A stretch of 64,000 nt of DNA from the NCBI RefSeq assembly GCF_037042905.1, contig NC_087253.1, positions 16,351,501-16,415,500 on the forward strand, written 5' to 3'. This stretch comes from Lytechinus pictus (taxonomy: Eukaryota; Echinodermata; Echinoidea; Temnopleuroida; Toxopneustidae). Positions 34,101 through 43,889 of the stretch are shown in pieces. A program made the position numbers and the translations under genes. The notes beneath the pieces are model-generated. The model searched no databases. It was not told the origin of the DNA and saw only the letters and a program-made list of their open reading frames with translations. Each line of letters begins with the position of its first letter. The stretch's first letter is position 1.

Positions 34101-36424
34101 CCAAAAAAATCTGAAATCAGATAAAATCTGAACTCTCACACCCCTGTTCAATGTTTTCTCCAGGATCTACATGTATGTAGAGAGCAAATACAGCTGTGCA
34201 TGAAAAAGGAACATGACACTGTATTGTGTGTACTTGTACGGTACATCGAGGAAGTACTGGTACTACTGCTCATAACAATACAGAACTTTGGGATTAATAA
34301 TCCTTTATACCCCGTCACACTTATTCGGAATCAACAGGAATCGAGCAGAAGCTGGAAAGAAAAAATATTCAAAAAATCTAGAAATTTTTGGGAGGAACTT
34401 ATGAATTCATCAAACTGGAGTTGAAATTCAGTAAATTGACCAGGTGTATCATCATACACTAGTCAAAATGAACCGCAATGGAGTCAGATTGATAATTCTT
34501 GCTACGTTCTTGGACATTCTAGGGGCATTCTAAATATTCTGACTGCATTCTGAGTGCATTCGAAATATTTTTGTCATTTCTTTTGGCCGTCCCGAAGGTT
34601 TTGGTCATGTTCAAAACATTCGAGGGGTATTCTCGAACGATGTTGGAAGTAGATTTAAATGACCAATTGGTGGTCAAACAATAGTCCTTTCATTCAGGCC
34701 AATTCTGCTTGATTCGGAATAAGTGTGATGGGGGCTTTAACAAATTTCTGGTACTTTAATTTGCATGGACTAATGTTAGTCGGAGTACTCTAGAATAATG
34801 TACATGTATGTGTGCATAATTTAAAATACAACAGAAATTTTAATATGAAAGATAAATGTATGGGAATCCAACCTTGAAAGAAAAAGTGATAAATCCAATG
34901 AATATTTGATGTCAGACTTTTACAATATGCAAAATACAAATGAGTTTTAACAAAATCACCTATTCAAACGGCCGGCTAAATTTTTTTTTTTGTACTGACG
35001 TTTTGTATTTTAACAGTTTTATCATGAAATATTATACCTAACAATGTCCTTCAAAAAGTTCTTAATTCATTTTATTTTATTATTTTTTTATCATTTATTT
35101 TTATTTTTTGAGGGGGGGAGTGATGTTTACTATTAAAAAAAAATGCACAGGCCAATTTTTATAAAGCAGAAATGCTTCACTCATAGCATGTCATGTTATA
35201 CTACATGTACATGTCACAGAAAGTCTTCATTTGATAAAATATTGAATCTGAGGAAGGAGGCAAACACACCACATGCATTCCCTCTGATTCTGGTGAAGCC
35301 AAACTCCAAGTAATGTCCTAGACAATCTTACCTTCTTCATATGCTCTTTTAACTGGAGAACCGTCAAGGGCATCGGGGTTACCACTGAATATTGACTCTC
35401 CCATATAGTCTGTAAAGTACAGCCGAAAGCCCATCACCGCCGTGGATGTTGTTAGATGAGCGAGCCAAAGCGTTTTCATGGCCTTTGGCATTGTCCGTAT
35501 ACCCTCCAGGGTATCAGCGATAGGACTTAAGTCAATCTTTGGTCTAGGAATGTACGAGAAAAGAGACGAGCACACGTTCTTCACGGAGATCGTGGAAGCG
35601 ATGCGGAAGGGTAGTGCCTGCGAGGTTGCTGATATCGGCATTGGTACTGTTGTTATGGCTTTGCCATTGGCAGTCTTTAGAGCAGCATTTCCATTCACGG
35701 TTGGACGGGCATTGGCAGTGGTGGCTTCAGCGATGTCTTTGGGCACAGCATCAAATAACGGAGGATCATATGCAAAGTAAGTTGATATAAGAAAAGAAAA
35801 TGTGAAGAGGATGAGGAGTAGATTGAACAACGTTCTTTCTTGCCCTCCAAAGTAATAGCCCAACAGGGTGTTCTTCCAATCCACCGACACAACCCAGTAG
35901 CCTAGGCATGCACCTAACGACATCATGAGTGAGAATATACCGAAGCTGCGGTTACGCTGAGTTTCCGTTTTACAGGGGTCCGAGAGAAGCGACTCGATGG
36001 GTGTGTAGCATACCTGGGAGCAGAAGTCCAGAAGAACCACACATGCTGCTAGCAACATCAAGCCAAACTGCTTCTCGGGGAAATATGAGGTGAAGTATGC
36101 AGTGATCGCCTTGGTGTTTGGAAGAAGTATTAATGACAGGATGATTCCAACGGAGAGAAAGGCGATGTAAGGTCGACGACGCCCAAACCGACTTCGGCAG
36201 CGATCGCTCGACGTTCCCATGACCGGCAGCAAAAACAGCGCCATGAATGGTCCCATGGCCATCACGGTGCTCATCCCGCTTTCCGAGAAGCCTGCTTCAA
36301 GTAGCAAGGGCGGGAGGTAACTGAAGGCCGCAGATGAGCAGAGCTCAGTTCCCAATGTAATCATGTTCACCATTGCCAAATAGCGATAGCTGAAGATTGT
36401 GCTGTCAGTCACAATAGATCCCAT
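27963..36424 (-). CDS. SLC45A3-like: SLC45 family H+-coupled sugar transporter, SLC45A3 (prostein)-like, complete, 3 exons
   Basis: Exons 36424-35332, 29066-28801 and 28169-27963 give 1566 nt, or 521 aa plus stop. Human SLC45A3 is about 550 aa. SLC45 proteins are 12-TM major-facilitator carriers, reported to move sugars with protons across plasma or organelle membranes. Visible hallmarks are: TM1-2 with an LPPLLLEAGF motif (residues ~37-46); the family signature GTSSDRCRSRFGRRRP (residues 70-85) between TM2 and TM3; LLDFCSQVCYTPIESLLSD (TM4); a long hydrophilic cytoplasmic loop (~residues 210-310); then TM7 with FYTD-like RLYFTDYMGE; YEEG-IRMGSFG spanning the first junction; and a last exon with GADLALLDSAYILSE. 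Phases are G|GT at junction 1 and 0 at junction 2. The start ATG is the first in frame and places TM1 as in the family. The exact substrate is unknown. Confidence 0.93.
28170..28800 (-). other. SLC45A3-like intron 2
   Basis: A 631-bp intron bounded by GTGAGTG and TTTTTTAG. Contains T-rich tracts and a short CATCATCATCACC run near 28735. Confidence 0.85.
28801..29066 (-). CDS. SLC45A3-like: SLC45A3-like exon 2 (TM8 to TM10 region)
   Basis: This 266-bp exon has its acceptor in CACTCCAG just upstream of 29066 and donor GTGAGTG at 28800. It encodes IRMGSFGLLLHSIISAVFS and further helices, ending GYHQKKE. The family motif 'E-G-[IV]-R-M-G-[SC]-[FW]-G' bridges exons 1 and 2. Degenerate copies of its first ~17 bases and acceptor occur in the adjacent intron. 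Confidence 0.9.
29041..29723. repeat. Intronic tandem array derived from the edge of SLC45A3-like exon 2
   Basis: Units of about 140-150 bp contain CTCCCCATACGAATACCTGG-like sequence, which at 29051-29070 is exon 2's first bases plus its acceptor. Degenerate copies lie near 29188, 29348, 29489 and 29625. Each unit also has GGAGAATCCTAC-like and CTCCCTAGGGAGTGGAGAAA motifs (about 29140, 29283, 29440, 29562 and 29702). The array starts at the real exon and continues upstream into intron 1. Confidence 0.7.
32059..32550. mobile_element. TTAA MITE (AAGTCCACC family), copy 2, truncated at one end
   Basis: The left edge TTAAAGGACAAGTCCACCCC matches the copy at 18852-19412, and the internal CATCAAAATCGGATGTAAAA and CATCCTGGTCGGTATGCAAA match too. 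The right TIR is missing. Confidence 0.65.
33230..33340 (+). mobile_element. Non-LTR retrotransposon 3' end with (TTCAA)n tail
   Basis: Ends GATTGGACAATAAAATTCAA followed by TTCAATTCAATG, a pentameric tail typical of CR1/L2-type 3' ends. Confidence 0.4.
33387..33585. repeat. 28-bp tandem array, ~7 units
   Basis: The unit is TTTTTGTGTACATTACTTTA plus TGGAGATG, repeated near-perfectly from about 33420 to 33560 with degenerate units at each edge. It causes three overlapping artefactual frames of 'CTLLYGDVFVYI' type. Confidence 0.9.
33779..33901. repeat. Paired 19-bp hairpin motifs (AGTCTGCATAGCAGACTA)
   Basis: AGTCTGCATAGCAGACTA occurs at 33780 and 33883. Each can form a stem AGTCTGC/GCAGACT. 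A second hairpin, CCGGTTTGCTTCGCAAACCA, lies between them. Confidence 0.55.
34310..34733. mobile_element. TIR element CCCCGTCACACTTATTCGGAA
   Basis: The left end CCCCGTCACACTTATTCGGA pairs with the right end TTCGGAATAAGTGTGATGGG. The interior repeats GCATTC-type words. A possible flank duplication is CTTTA. Confidence 0.7.
35332..36424 (-). CDS. SLC45A3-like: SLC45A3-like exon 1 (TM1 to TM7 region)
   Basis: This 1093-bp exon contains the start codon at 36424-36422 and the first 364 codons, including the RxGRRRP signature. It ends with GAAGAAG followed by donor GTAAGA at 35331-35326. The open frame runs six codons past the donor, but the match to exon 2 shows that splicing occurs at 35332. 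Any 5' UTR exon upstream is not identified. Confidence 0.92.
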
Positions 36425-36692
36425 TTTGTCAATATTTCTTCAACACAAGCAATATGGAGAACATATCAAAACAGCAATCGATCAGTCAAAGGCAGCTATT
36501 ATCCTTGTCAATAAATAGAAGTTGTCTAAAATATATATATTTTATAGAAATAAATAAATATTGGCATTTTCCCTCTTAGAACATATCTTTACTCACTCTC
36601 CAAACGAGGACACCCATGGGTATTTACTTCTCTCTCTTTAATATTAAGGATCAATATTGACCCATGGTTTCTTTCACTGAAAGGCCCAGGCT

Positions 36693-37023
36693 TCAGTTTA
36701 ATACTTCAAAGTGTCTAGAACAAATTGTACACTGTAAATTTGTTTCTGACGTCCTCAGGAATTCGCATGTTTTCTTGTTTGCCATCTCCTCGCAGGAGTC
36801 ACAGATCACAAAGTTATTCAGGCACATGTACATGTGCTGTTGATCAGCAAAGATTGTATTCTCTCCGAAGAACTTGACATCTTTCACATGAAGATTGCAT
36901 TGCTTTTGCTATCCTCTTTTCAACTAAAGCACAGACCCATGTAGGTCAAAGAACTCCCACAACTGTCCAGCATTGTGTAGCCTGACACTTACACATGTGT
37001 AGGCATCAACCATTGTGACAAAT
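36693..37023 (-). CDS. Unrecognised small Cys-rich reading frame, possibly two exons
   Basis: On the - strand, an acceptor-like CTTCCTTTACAG precedes a short exon, 37023-36993, containing ATG at 37013-37011 and ending at donor GTAAGT. A second segment, 36908-36693, continues in phase 0 and ends in TGA. The joint product would be about 78 aa (MVDAYTC, then QKQCNLHVKDVKFFGENTIF and onward). It carries CLNNFVICDSC and LQCTICSRHFEVLN: two CxxC pairs plus additional Cys/His, like a small zinc-binding module. The intron would be only 84 bp and its 3' acceptor is weak. It lies about 270 bp upstream of the SLC45A3-like start codon on the same strand. It could be a real small gene, the last exons of an upstream gene, a pseudogene or chance. 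Confidence 0.2.
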
Positions 37024-37528
37024 CTGTAAAGGAAGATACAAAAGAAAGGGAACACCTAATGAGTACATGTATCTTTTAAATGGTATTTATCAAACATCTG
37101 ATAAGAGGTGCTGGTAAATTTCAAAACAGGAAGATAATGAAAGATGAGATAGATTTGTACTGGTACAAGCACACATAATGACGCAGGCATTGCATGCCCT
37201 GGAAAATGCCCTCATTTTTTAATGCTGATCTGCAAAATTAGTTGTTTTATTTTATAGATGCACAAAATTGTTTGTATTGAAACACATTAGATCAAACGTA
37301 TAGTTGTTTTATTTTAGAAACATTTTGCAAAAATTATTATAACGTTTGGAAGTCCCAAGTTTACATACCGGAATAACACATGACTGTCATGCTTTCAATG
37401 ACAATTCTAAGGCAAGCACAATTTAGGGAAAATTTCTAATTTTCTTTAAACAGATCACAAGTGGCAAAACCATTTAAAAAAGGAACAAGAAAGGTCCACA
37501 ACCATGGCCTCTGCAGCCTTGGATCAAT
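37024..37528. other. No feature recognised
   Basis: AT-rich spacer upstream of the candidate Cys-rich frame. Confidence 0.3.
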
Positions 37529-37992
37529 TTAAAGGGAAGGTTCACCCAGAAGAAAACTTTGTTGTAAAAATAGCAGTTTTGAGGAATACCTGAAATAAAA
37601 ATTAAGAAAGTTGTTAGAATTTTAAGTTTTGGATTTGTATCATTATAAACAAGCAGCTGCCCCATATGTTATGTAATGTAAAATACATTTCATGATGACT
37701 TATTTTAGTTTTCTGTTTAAGAACGGGTGTAAAATGATTTGTCTATTGATATACTGAATTTAATACAATAAAAACCATTTTCAATTTGCTGAGAAAATGA
37801 CATTTCATTAATTTTTTTACCATTCGATATATGTAGGAAAGCTGCTCGCATATGACGTCACAAATCAAATAATTGAAATTCTAATAACTTTTTTATTCTT
37901 TGATGGATTTTTTCACACCTGCAATATTTTTCATTATTTTTTCTGCTACTTTTACAATAATTTTTTTGTCAGGGTAAACTTAACTCCTTTAA
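37529..37992. mobile_element. TTAA-type MITE (GGGAAGGTTCACCC)
   Basis: Begins TTTAAAGGGAAGGTTCACCC and ends GGGTAAACTTAACTCCTTTAA, an imperfect TIR. Shares sequence with window positions 1-290. It directly abuts the next element. Confidence 0.6.
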
Positions 37993-38586
37993 AGGATAAT
38001 CCAAACTTGGTCATAAAAAGTGCTGGAAAGGAGAAAATGCATATGTAAGTATAAAACAGAATGGAGAAAGTTTGAAAGAAATCGGACAAGCAATATTAAA
38101 GAAAGCAATGGCTGGTTTGAAATTGAGATCTCTATTTCAAATTGGCAACTGGGTTTACAAGTAAATTATGACAAGGAGCAAGGACAACTTTCACATATAT
38201 ACATGTACATATGTAGGCCATCTAATGATTATCAGGGATTTGCAGTTTTCTCCTAAGAACCTATTCCCATTTAGCAGTAATCAAAAGTTAACCCAGTTAG
38301 CATTTTGTTTTAAATGTCCTCATGAAAAATACAATTTTACATAAACATTTTTGAAAAAATAAAATTTCAGCCATTATTTGTATTGGAACACAGAATAGTA
38401 CATAAAGTAGTCCTTTACTTTTTTCACAAATGCGGCAGATTTGAAATCTCCATTGGTACAGTGATTTATTTTTAAACTTTTAAAAATTCATGTTTCCGAT
38501 ATTGCTCAAAACTTTCACCTATCAGCTTGGCAGATTATTCTTTTCCTCTAAAAACAGCTTTTTATTTGGGATGGATTCCCCTTTCA
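37989..38586. mobile_element. TTAA MITE (GGGGAATCC family), copy 1
   Basis: Begins TTAAAGGATAATCCAAACTT and ends GGGATGGATTCCCCTTT. Shares AGAAATCGGACAAGCAATA and the central CCTAAGAACCTATTCCCATT region with the copy at 39856-40459. Confidence 0.65.
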
Positions 38587-38817
38587 GCCCGACACATTTA
38601 AAATGACACAGATCTACATGTATGGTGTATACATTTACACTCTCCACTCCAAGTAGAGCAAGTAAAGAGAGAAAGCATTTTGTTTTGAGAATAATTTCTG
38701 AATTGGAAAAATAATTTGGGCATGTGAAAAGAGCAAGCAAAATTAACCACACTATTGGATGAAGATATGACCAGTGTCATTTGCAGGAGTCCCACCCCCC
38801 CCCAAAAAAAAAAAATC

Positions 38818-39181
38818 TTAAAGGGGAATCCAACCCAAATAAAAAATTGTTTTTATAAGGAAAAGAAAAATCAGACAAGTTGATAGGTGAAAGTTTGAAC
38901 AATATTGGACAAACAACAAGAAAGTTATGAATTTTTAAAAGTTGTAAATATTGGTAATCACTGTATCCATGGAGACTTCAAATTGGCCGCATATGGGATG
39001 TCATAGTGATGTAAGGCAAGGACTACTCTTCCATGTACTCCAATTCATATTATGGCGAAAATGTGATTTTTTTTTTTTTCCCAAAAGTTTTATTTCAAAT
39101 TAATATTTTTCTTTCATGAGGACATAAAACAATATACTACTTGGGTTATATTTAGATTACTGCCCCAGGGGAATGGGTACT
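38818..39181. mobile_element. TTAA MITE (GGGGAATCC family), copy 2, right half missing
   Basis: Begins TTAAAGGGGAATCCAACCC and follows the full copy at 39856 closely as far as GGGGAATGGGTACTT, then stops where the inverted-duplicated segment begins. Confidence 0.7.
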
Positions 39182-40459
39182 TGAACAGCTGAGCATGGAT
39201 TGTGCCATCTGTGTGAGAATTGTTTTGATGTAAAACTCCAGGTTTTTATTCCACAATGTATATTTTTCTATAATGTCTTCCTTTTATCAAATAATGAAAT
39301 TAAGATATTTAAGTAATGGAGAAATTTAGAGATTTTTATATATTTATGTACTCTATTTGATAAGTTTACCAAATATAAATTGTTTCATGGAATGTTTAAA
39401 GGATTATATACATATGTAGCAGGGGCCGCTGAAAGATTTTGAAAGTGGGGTTGGGATGGGGGGGGGGGGGGCTGAACATGTATAAAATATCATTGTCATA
39501 TTTTTGTACTCATTCACTAAAAAAGGGGATGTTCAGCCCACCTTTCTGGATCTGCGATTTTTGCAATCATATTTGTTTGAATATCTATTTTATTACTGAG
39601 TATTTATACTATCTTTAAGATGTGAAACTGTTTGGATTTTTGTTCTCAATTATTAGAGTGTGATCAATACCTGGTAATAAAATTGTTTTAGAAGAAGCAG
39701 AATTAAAAAAAAGTAATGGAAGAGTAACGAAATGCAAACGATGCAAAGTGATTGGTTGCTCCTGTGAACTCTACCTAAACAGCAATATTTGAAATCCAAT
39801 GAGAAAATTGATTACAAGTTCTTAAAAAAATAATAACTTATTGTTTGATTTTATTTTAAAGGGGAATCCAACCCAAATAAAAACTTGTTTTTATAAGAAA
39901 AAAAAAATCAGACAAGTTGATAGGTGAAAGTTTGAACAATATTGGACAAACAACAAGAAAGTTATGAATTTTTTAAAGTTGGAAATATTGGTAATCACTA
40001 TACCTATGGAGACTTCAAATTGGCCGCATATATGGGATGTCATATTGATGTAAGGCAAGGACACTCTTCCATGTACTCCAATACATATTACGTCTAAAAT
40101 GTCTTTTTTCCCCAAAAGTTTTCTTTCAAATTATATTTGTTTTTCATGAGGACATAAAACAATATACTACCTGGGTTATATTTAGATTACTGCCCCAGGG
40201 GAATGGGTACTTAGGAGAAAACCACTAATCCCTGATAATAAAGTACATGGCCTATGGGAAAGTTGTCCTTGCCCCTTGTCATAATTTACTTATCCAGTTG
40301 CCAATTTGAAATCTACATAGTATTAGTGATCTCAATTTTAAAGCAGCTATAACTTTCTTATTGCTTGTCCGATTTCTTTCAAACTTTCACCATTCTGTTT
40401 AATTTATTTTTCTCCTTCCCAATACAACATTTAATGGCCAAGGCTGGATTCCCCTTTAA
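39182..40459. repeat. Inverted segmental duplication, copy A (pairs with 53354-54632)
   Basis: About 1.28 kb comprises unique-looking DNA (39182-39855) plus a complete TTAA MITE (39856-40459). The reverse complement at 53354-54632 is nearly identical: a 74-codon frame at 40115-39891 (-) is encoded without change at 53700-53924 (+). Divergence rises in the last ~80 bp near 40459. Confidence 0.9.
39856..40459. mobile_element. TTAA MITE (GGGGAATCC family), copy 3, complete
   Basis: 604 bp from TTAAAGGGGAATCCAACCC to GGCTGGATTCCCCTTTAA, with TTAA at both edges. Has long internal complementarity between its halves (GACAAGTTGATAGGTGAAAG faces TTTCAAACTTTCACC). Confidence 0.8.
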
Positions 40460-40820
40460 TTGCATACTACAAGTACTGGAATAGTGGCTAGCGTTTTTGA
40501 AAAATCTAATGTAATTTACCTAATACCTTTCAAAGAGTTTAATGCTGGAACTATTAAATAAACTCATGAACTGGGACAACTTGAGCAGTATGAGTATTCT
40601 ACAATGATTGATGCTGGCACATTGTACTGACAAAGAACTGTGAATCAATTATGTTTTGACAATGACTTCTGTACGATGTATTAGGCTTACATTGACTGTA
40701 CACTATAAAAATGTATTTACTTTGGGGGTGTGTACAGGTCTGTATTACAAAAGAGACTGACTTCCAAACTAAAATGGGAATGTACCCTGGAAAAAAAATT
40801 ATCTGCCCTTTTGTGTTATA

Positions 40821-41839
40821 CAGTGCGTATCAAAAAAAAGTTTACACTCCTGTAAAATTATACATTTGTGATACATGTATCCTGAAGATTTTTCCTCATT
40901 TTAACATTGGTACAGACCTATTTAAGCAAATGACGACATAACTGTCGAAAAACATTTCCGCTTGAGTGAGCACCACTTACTTTTGAAAAGTTTAATAGTG
41001 AAAAATGGTTTGCGCAGAACTTTGAAATAGTTATGCGAATAAAAGTAGACCTTATTCATGAAGAACATGTGGAATTTAGGTAGTAGAATTGATTTGAAGA
41101 TATCTTTTACTTTTTTTAACCTGTTTCCTTGTCCAAAACACTACGAAGAGCGCATTGCGCCCCACCCCACTCCCCCACATACATGTACCGAGGCCATCGT
41201 GACGATATTTGCTTTACACTGAGCTGTGATTTACATAAAATGGCTTAGGCTTGATTTTTATTTTGTTAATCATTGTCAAACTCGGGAAAAGTGTGGAGTA
41301 ACAAGTATTAAATGAAAAATGAAATGTAAACCCACTTTAAAGTTTAAATGATAAAAACTTAGTAAAAAAATGCTGGAGATGTCTGATATAAACTTTTGTT
41401 CAGATTCAGTTATGTCCTCAGAGCCAGCTGGCACAAAATGGGCAAAGGTTGTGCTTACTAATTAAAGTGTTGAAATTTCAATTTAGGTGGCAAAATTGTT
41501 ACAAAATGCTTGATTGTATCCGTTTTATTTCAATTGACTAAAAGTGCAAGGAAAATGTATAAGAAATGTTTCGCAGGGTAGGTTTGATTTCGCCCTTTCC
41601 CCTTGACACAGCGTGAAAACGAGCATTTCTGCGCAAACAGATTTCTGCGAGCTTTACAAAAATGGACAGTGCTCACTGCTCACTTAAGTGTAACATTCTG
41701 TCATTACTTTTACTTCCATTGGATAGATGAGACCCAAACGGTTTGCCAAACCCAAGAATATAAAATTACTCACATGTTGTATATTTTTTTAATTCCCAGG
41801 GCTTTTTCAAAGTGTAAACTTTTTTTGATATATGCACTG
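40821..41839. mobile_element. Non-autonomous mariner/Tc1-type element, 1.02 kb
   Basis: The left end CAGTGCGTATCAAAAAAAAG, then TTTACACT, pairs with the right end AGTGTAAACTTTTTTTGATA, then TATGCACTG. TA dinucleotides flank both ends (40819-40820, 41840-41841), as expected for Tc1/mariner insertion. No DDE transposase frame is recognisable inside. Confidence 0.8.
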
Positions 41840-42714
41840 TAGTACAGTATGTATTTTTAAAACATCTGTAGAACTTTATAGCTTTTCTCCATTTTAAATT
41901 TTAAATGAACCATCTGCATATTTTTAATATTAAAACACATTCAGAAAAAAGTGATTTTTGTTTGTTTAGCCCAGTATGAAACCAGCTGTTTTGAATGCTC
42001 TAATTGATCTTTGGTACCAGTATAAGCACATCCTACCCTTTAAAAAATCACACATTACAAATACCGGTACACCGTCTTTTCAAGAATTTCAAAGAAATGT
42101 GCCGTAATACATGTAATTAATCTTAGGAAATACAAATGTACACGTACATGTATTTATTAATGACAGATCAAATGCCTATTCAAGGTTTTCTTGAATAATC
42201 TTCTTAATAAAGTTCTTGTTCTCTTCACCTTCAGGATAAAAAAAATATATATAATTTTTTTAAAATTTCAAGTTGAAGCTTCTACATTGTACACTTAAAC
42301 ATGTTTTTTTTCTAGCAACTTTAAAGTAACATTTTGGCAATATGTATTATGTACATGTAGTGCATTTAAGTACACTATTAAACTTTCTATAAAATCTTCT
42401 TAAATTGTCAGATAAAATATACAACAATGTGTTGCTTTCACAACTTGACCATGGAAGTACATTATCTGACTCCCAAAGCATATTAAACAAAAAGGATCTC
42501 TCGGCTTAGACCTAAAGAAAAAAAAAATCATCAAACTTTACATTGGTACATAACGTATCCTACATTGTACAATGTTAAAAAGTGAAGACTGATGTTTGTT
42601 ATGTGAAAATATTTACACAACCAACGAGGCACTTGATCTTCAAACCTGATAATCATTCTATTGTCTGAATAAATAAATGATAAAGATATGATATTCTATC
42701 TCTACAAAATACTA

Positions 42715-43635
42715 TGTGAGGGCATCCCCTATGAACTTCCTGTCTAATAGTCAGTGACTGTTGATTATAAGTACTACAAATCCTTCACCCGATTGGCCAA
42801 GAGTAAATCAGCCAGGGAAAAATCACTGACAAGCAGAGTTGGGCTCAATAACTTTCTTGAAATTACATAGTTGAAGAAATGTTCCATTTCAAATACTCAA
42901 TTAAATTACATTTTTTGCAATTACAATTTAATACCAATTACTTTTGTCAATTACAATTTCACTTTCTATAAAATCATTAAAAAAAAATTCAATTTATATT
43001 TTGTATACATGTAGTGTCACCCATTTCAACTTAATTCTACGTTTGAAAGAAACTGACAAAATGGAGGTTTAATAGTTATAGAGAGCATTGATCCTGCCTA
43101 TCGCTCCCTTCAATGCCAAAGTCAATTGACAATTCTCAATAATAAATATTTTCATCCACTTTTAAAAGCTAACTTATAAAAGATTTATATACATGTACAT
43201 GCAGTAAAACATCTTACATTTATTCTTACAAACAAAATGAGGCCACTGCATAAGTTTATAAGAAATGTAACTTTGCTAGTATTATGAAAAATTACAGTTT
43301 GATTCCTTGTTGGAGCCTACAGTGTATTTCCTTTTGCAAATTTTCTCAAATATTTCAAATGTTCAATATGTGTACGGTACTTTTTATAGCAATGTTTCCT
43401 CTTTCCCCCACATCATGGGAAAGGATATAGTTGCATGCAAGATAAAATAAATGAAGTAATGTATTTAAAAGTAATTGAAGTCAATTACAATTACTTTCCC
43501 TTTAAGAATTTCAATTACAAATTTAATACAATTAATTGAAAAAATGTAATTAATTACGCAATCGATCAATTACATTGTACATGTAATTGAGGCCAAGCCT
43601 GCTGAGAAGTCTTTTTGTGAAACACTCCCACTGAA
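42715..43635. mobile_element. Short MITE interrupted by a nested hAT-like element
   Basis: Outer parts, CATCCCCTATGAACTTCCTG to AATCACTGACAAG and then AAGTCTTTTTGTGAAACACT, resemble the uninterrupted MITE at 16625-16757. The nested element occupies 42834-43601. Confidence 0.5.
42834..43601. mobile_element. hAT-like non-autonomous element, 768 bp
   Basis: Left end CAGAGTTGGGCTCAATAACT; right end AATTGAGGCCAAGCCTG. The interior is full of AATTAC/GTAATT words. The 8-bp flanks CTGACAAG (42826-42833) and CTGAGAAG (43602-43609) differ at one base. Confidence 0.75.
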
Positions 43636-43716
43636 ATCATGATGGAAACAGGACAGATTTATAACAATATAGGCCTACATATTGTACATGTACATTGTAC
43701 TTGTAGAGCAAGCGCT

Positions 43717-43864
43717 ATACCCTGTTGCGTAACGGTTACCATTTAATTCTGCCATGCAATGGTAACTTGCATGGAATCCTTAATTCTCATTGGCTGTTGA
43801 TCATCCTCAACATATGGTAGTTACCATTGGATGGCAAAGATTAAACTTTTATGCAACAGGGCCC
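43717..43864. mobile_element. Short palindromic MITE (CCTGTTGCGTAA...TTATGCAACAGGG)
   Basis: ACCCTGTTGCGTAACGGTTACC faces TTTATGCAACAGGGCCC, and GGTAACTTGCATGGAATCC lies in the middle. A related sequence sits in the loop of the long-TIR element (4380-4455 and 44640-44760). Confidence 0.6.
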
Positions 43865-43889
43865 AGAACCATATATGTTCCTTAAATTA

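Larger units (their letters stand above)
29067..35331 (-). other. SLC45A3-like intron 1 (6.3 kb)
   Basis: Bounded by donor GTAAGA at 35331 and acceptor CTCCAG at 29067. Carries the exon-edge tandem array, a GTCTA-word repeat (29940-30070), a TTAA MITE (32059), a 28-bp tandem array (33387), non-LTR tails near 33340 and 33635 and a TIR element (34310). No other exon is seen. Confidence 0.85.

Noticed and set aside
35478-35780. 100-aa + frame inside SLC45A3-like exon 1
   Set aside because: Antisense shadow of the well-supported transporter coding sequence.
39891-40115. A 74-aa frame (-) duplicated identically at 53700-53924 (+), tempting as a conserved peptide
   Set aside because: It lies wholly inside a TTAA MITE within a recent DNA duplication. 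Identity reflects the duplicated DNA, not protein constraint, and no splice or family signal exists.
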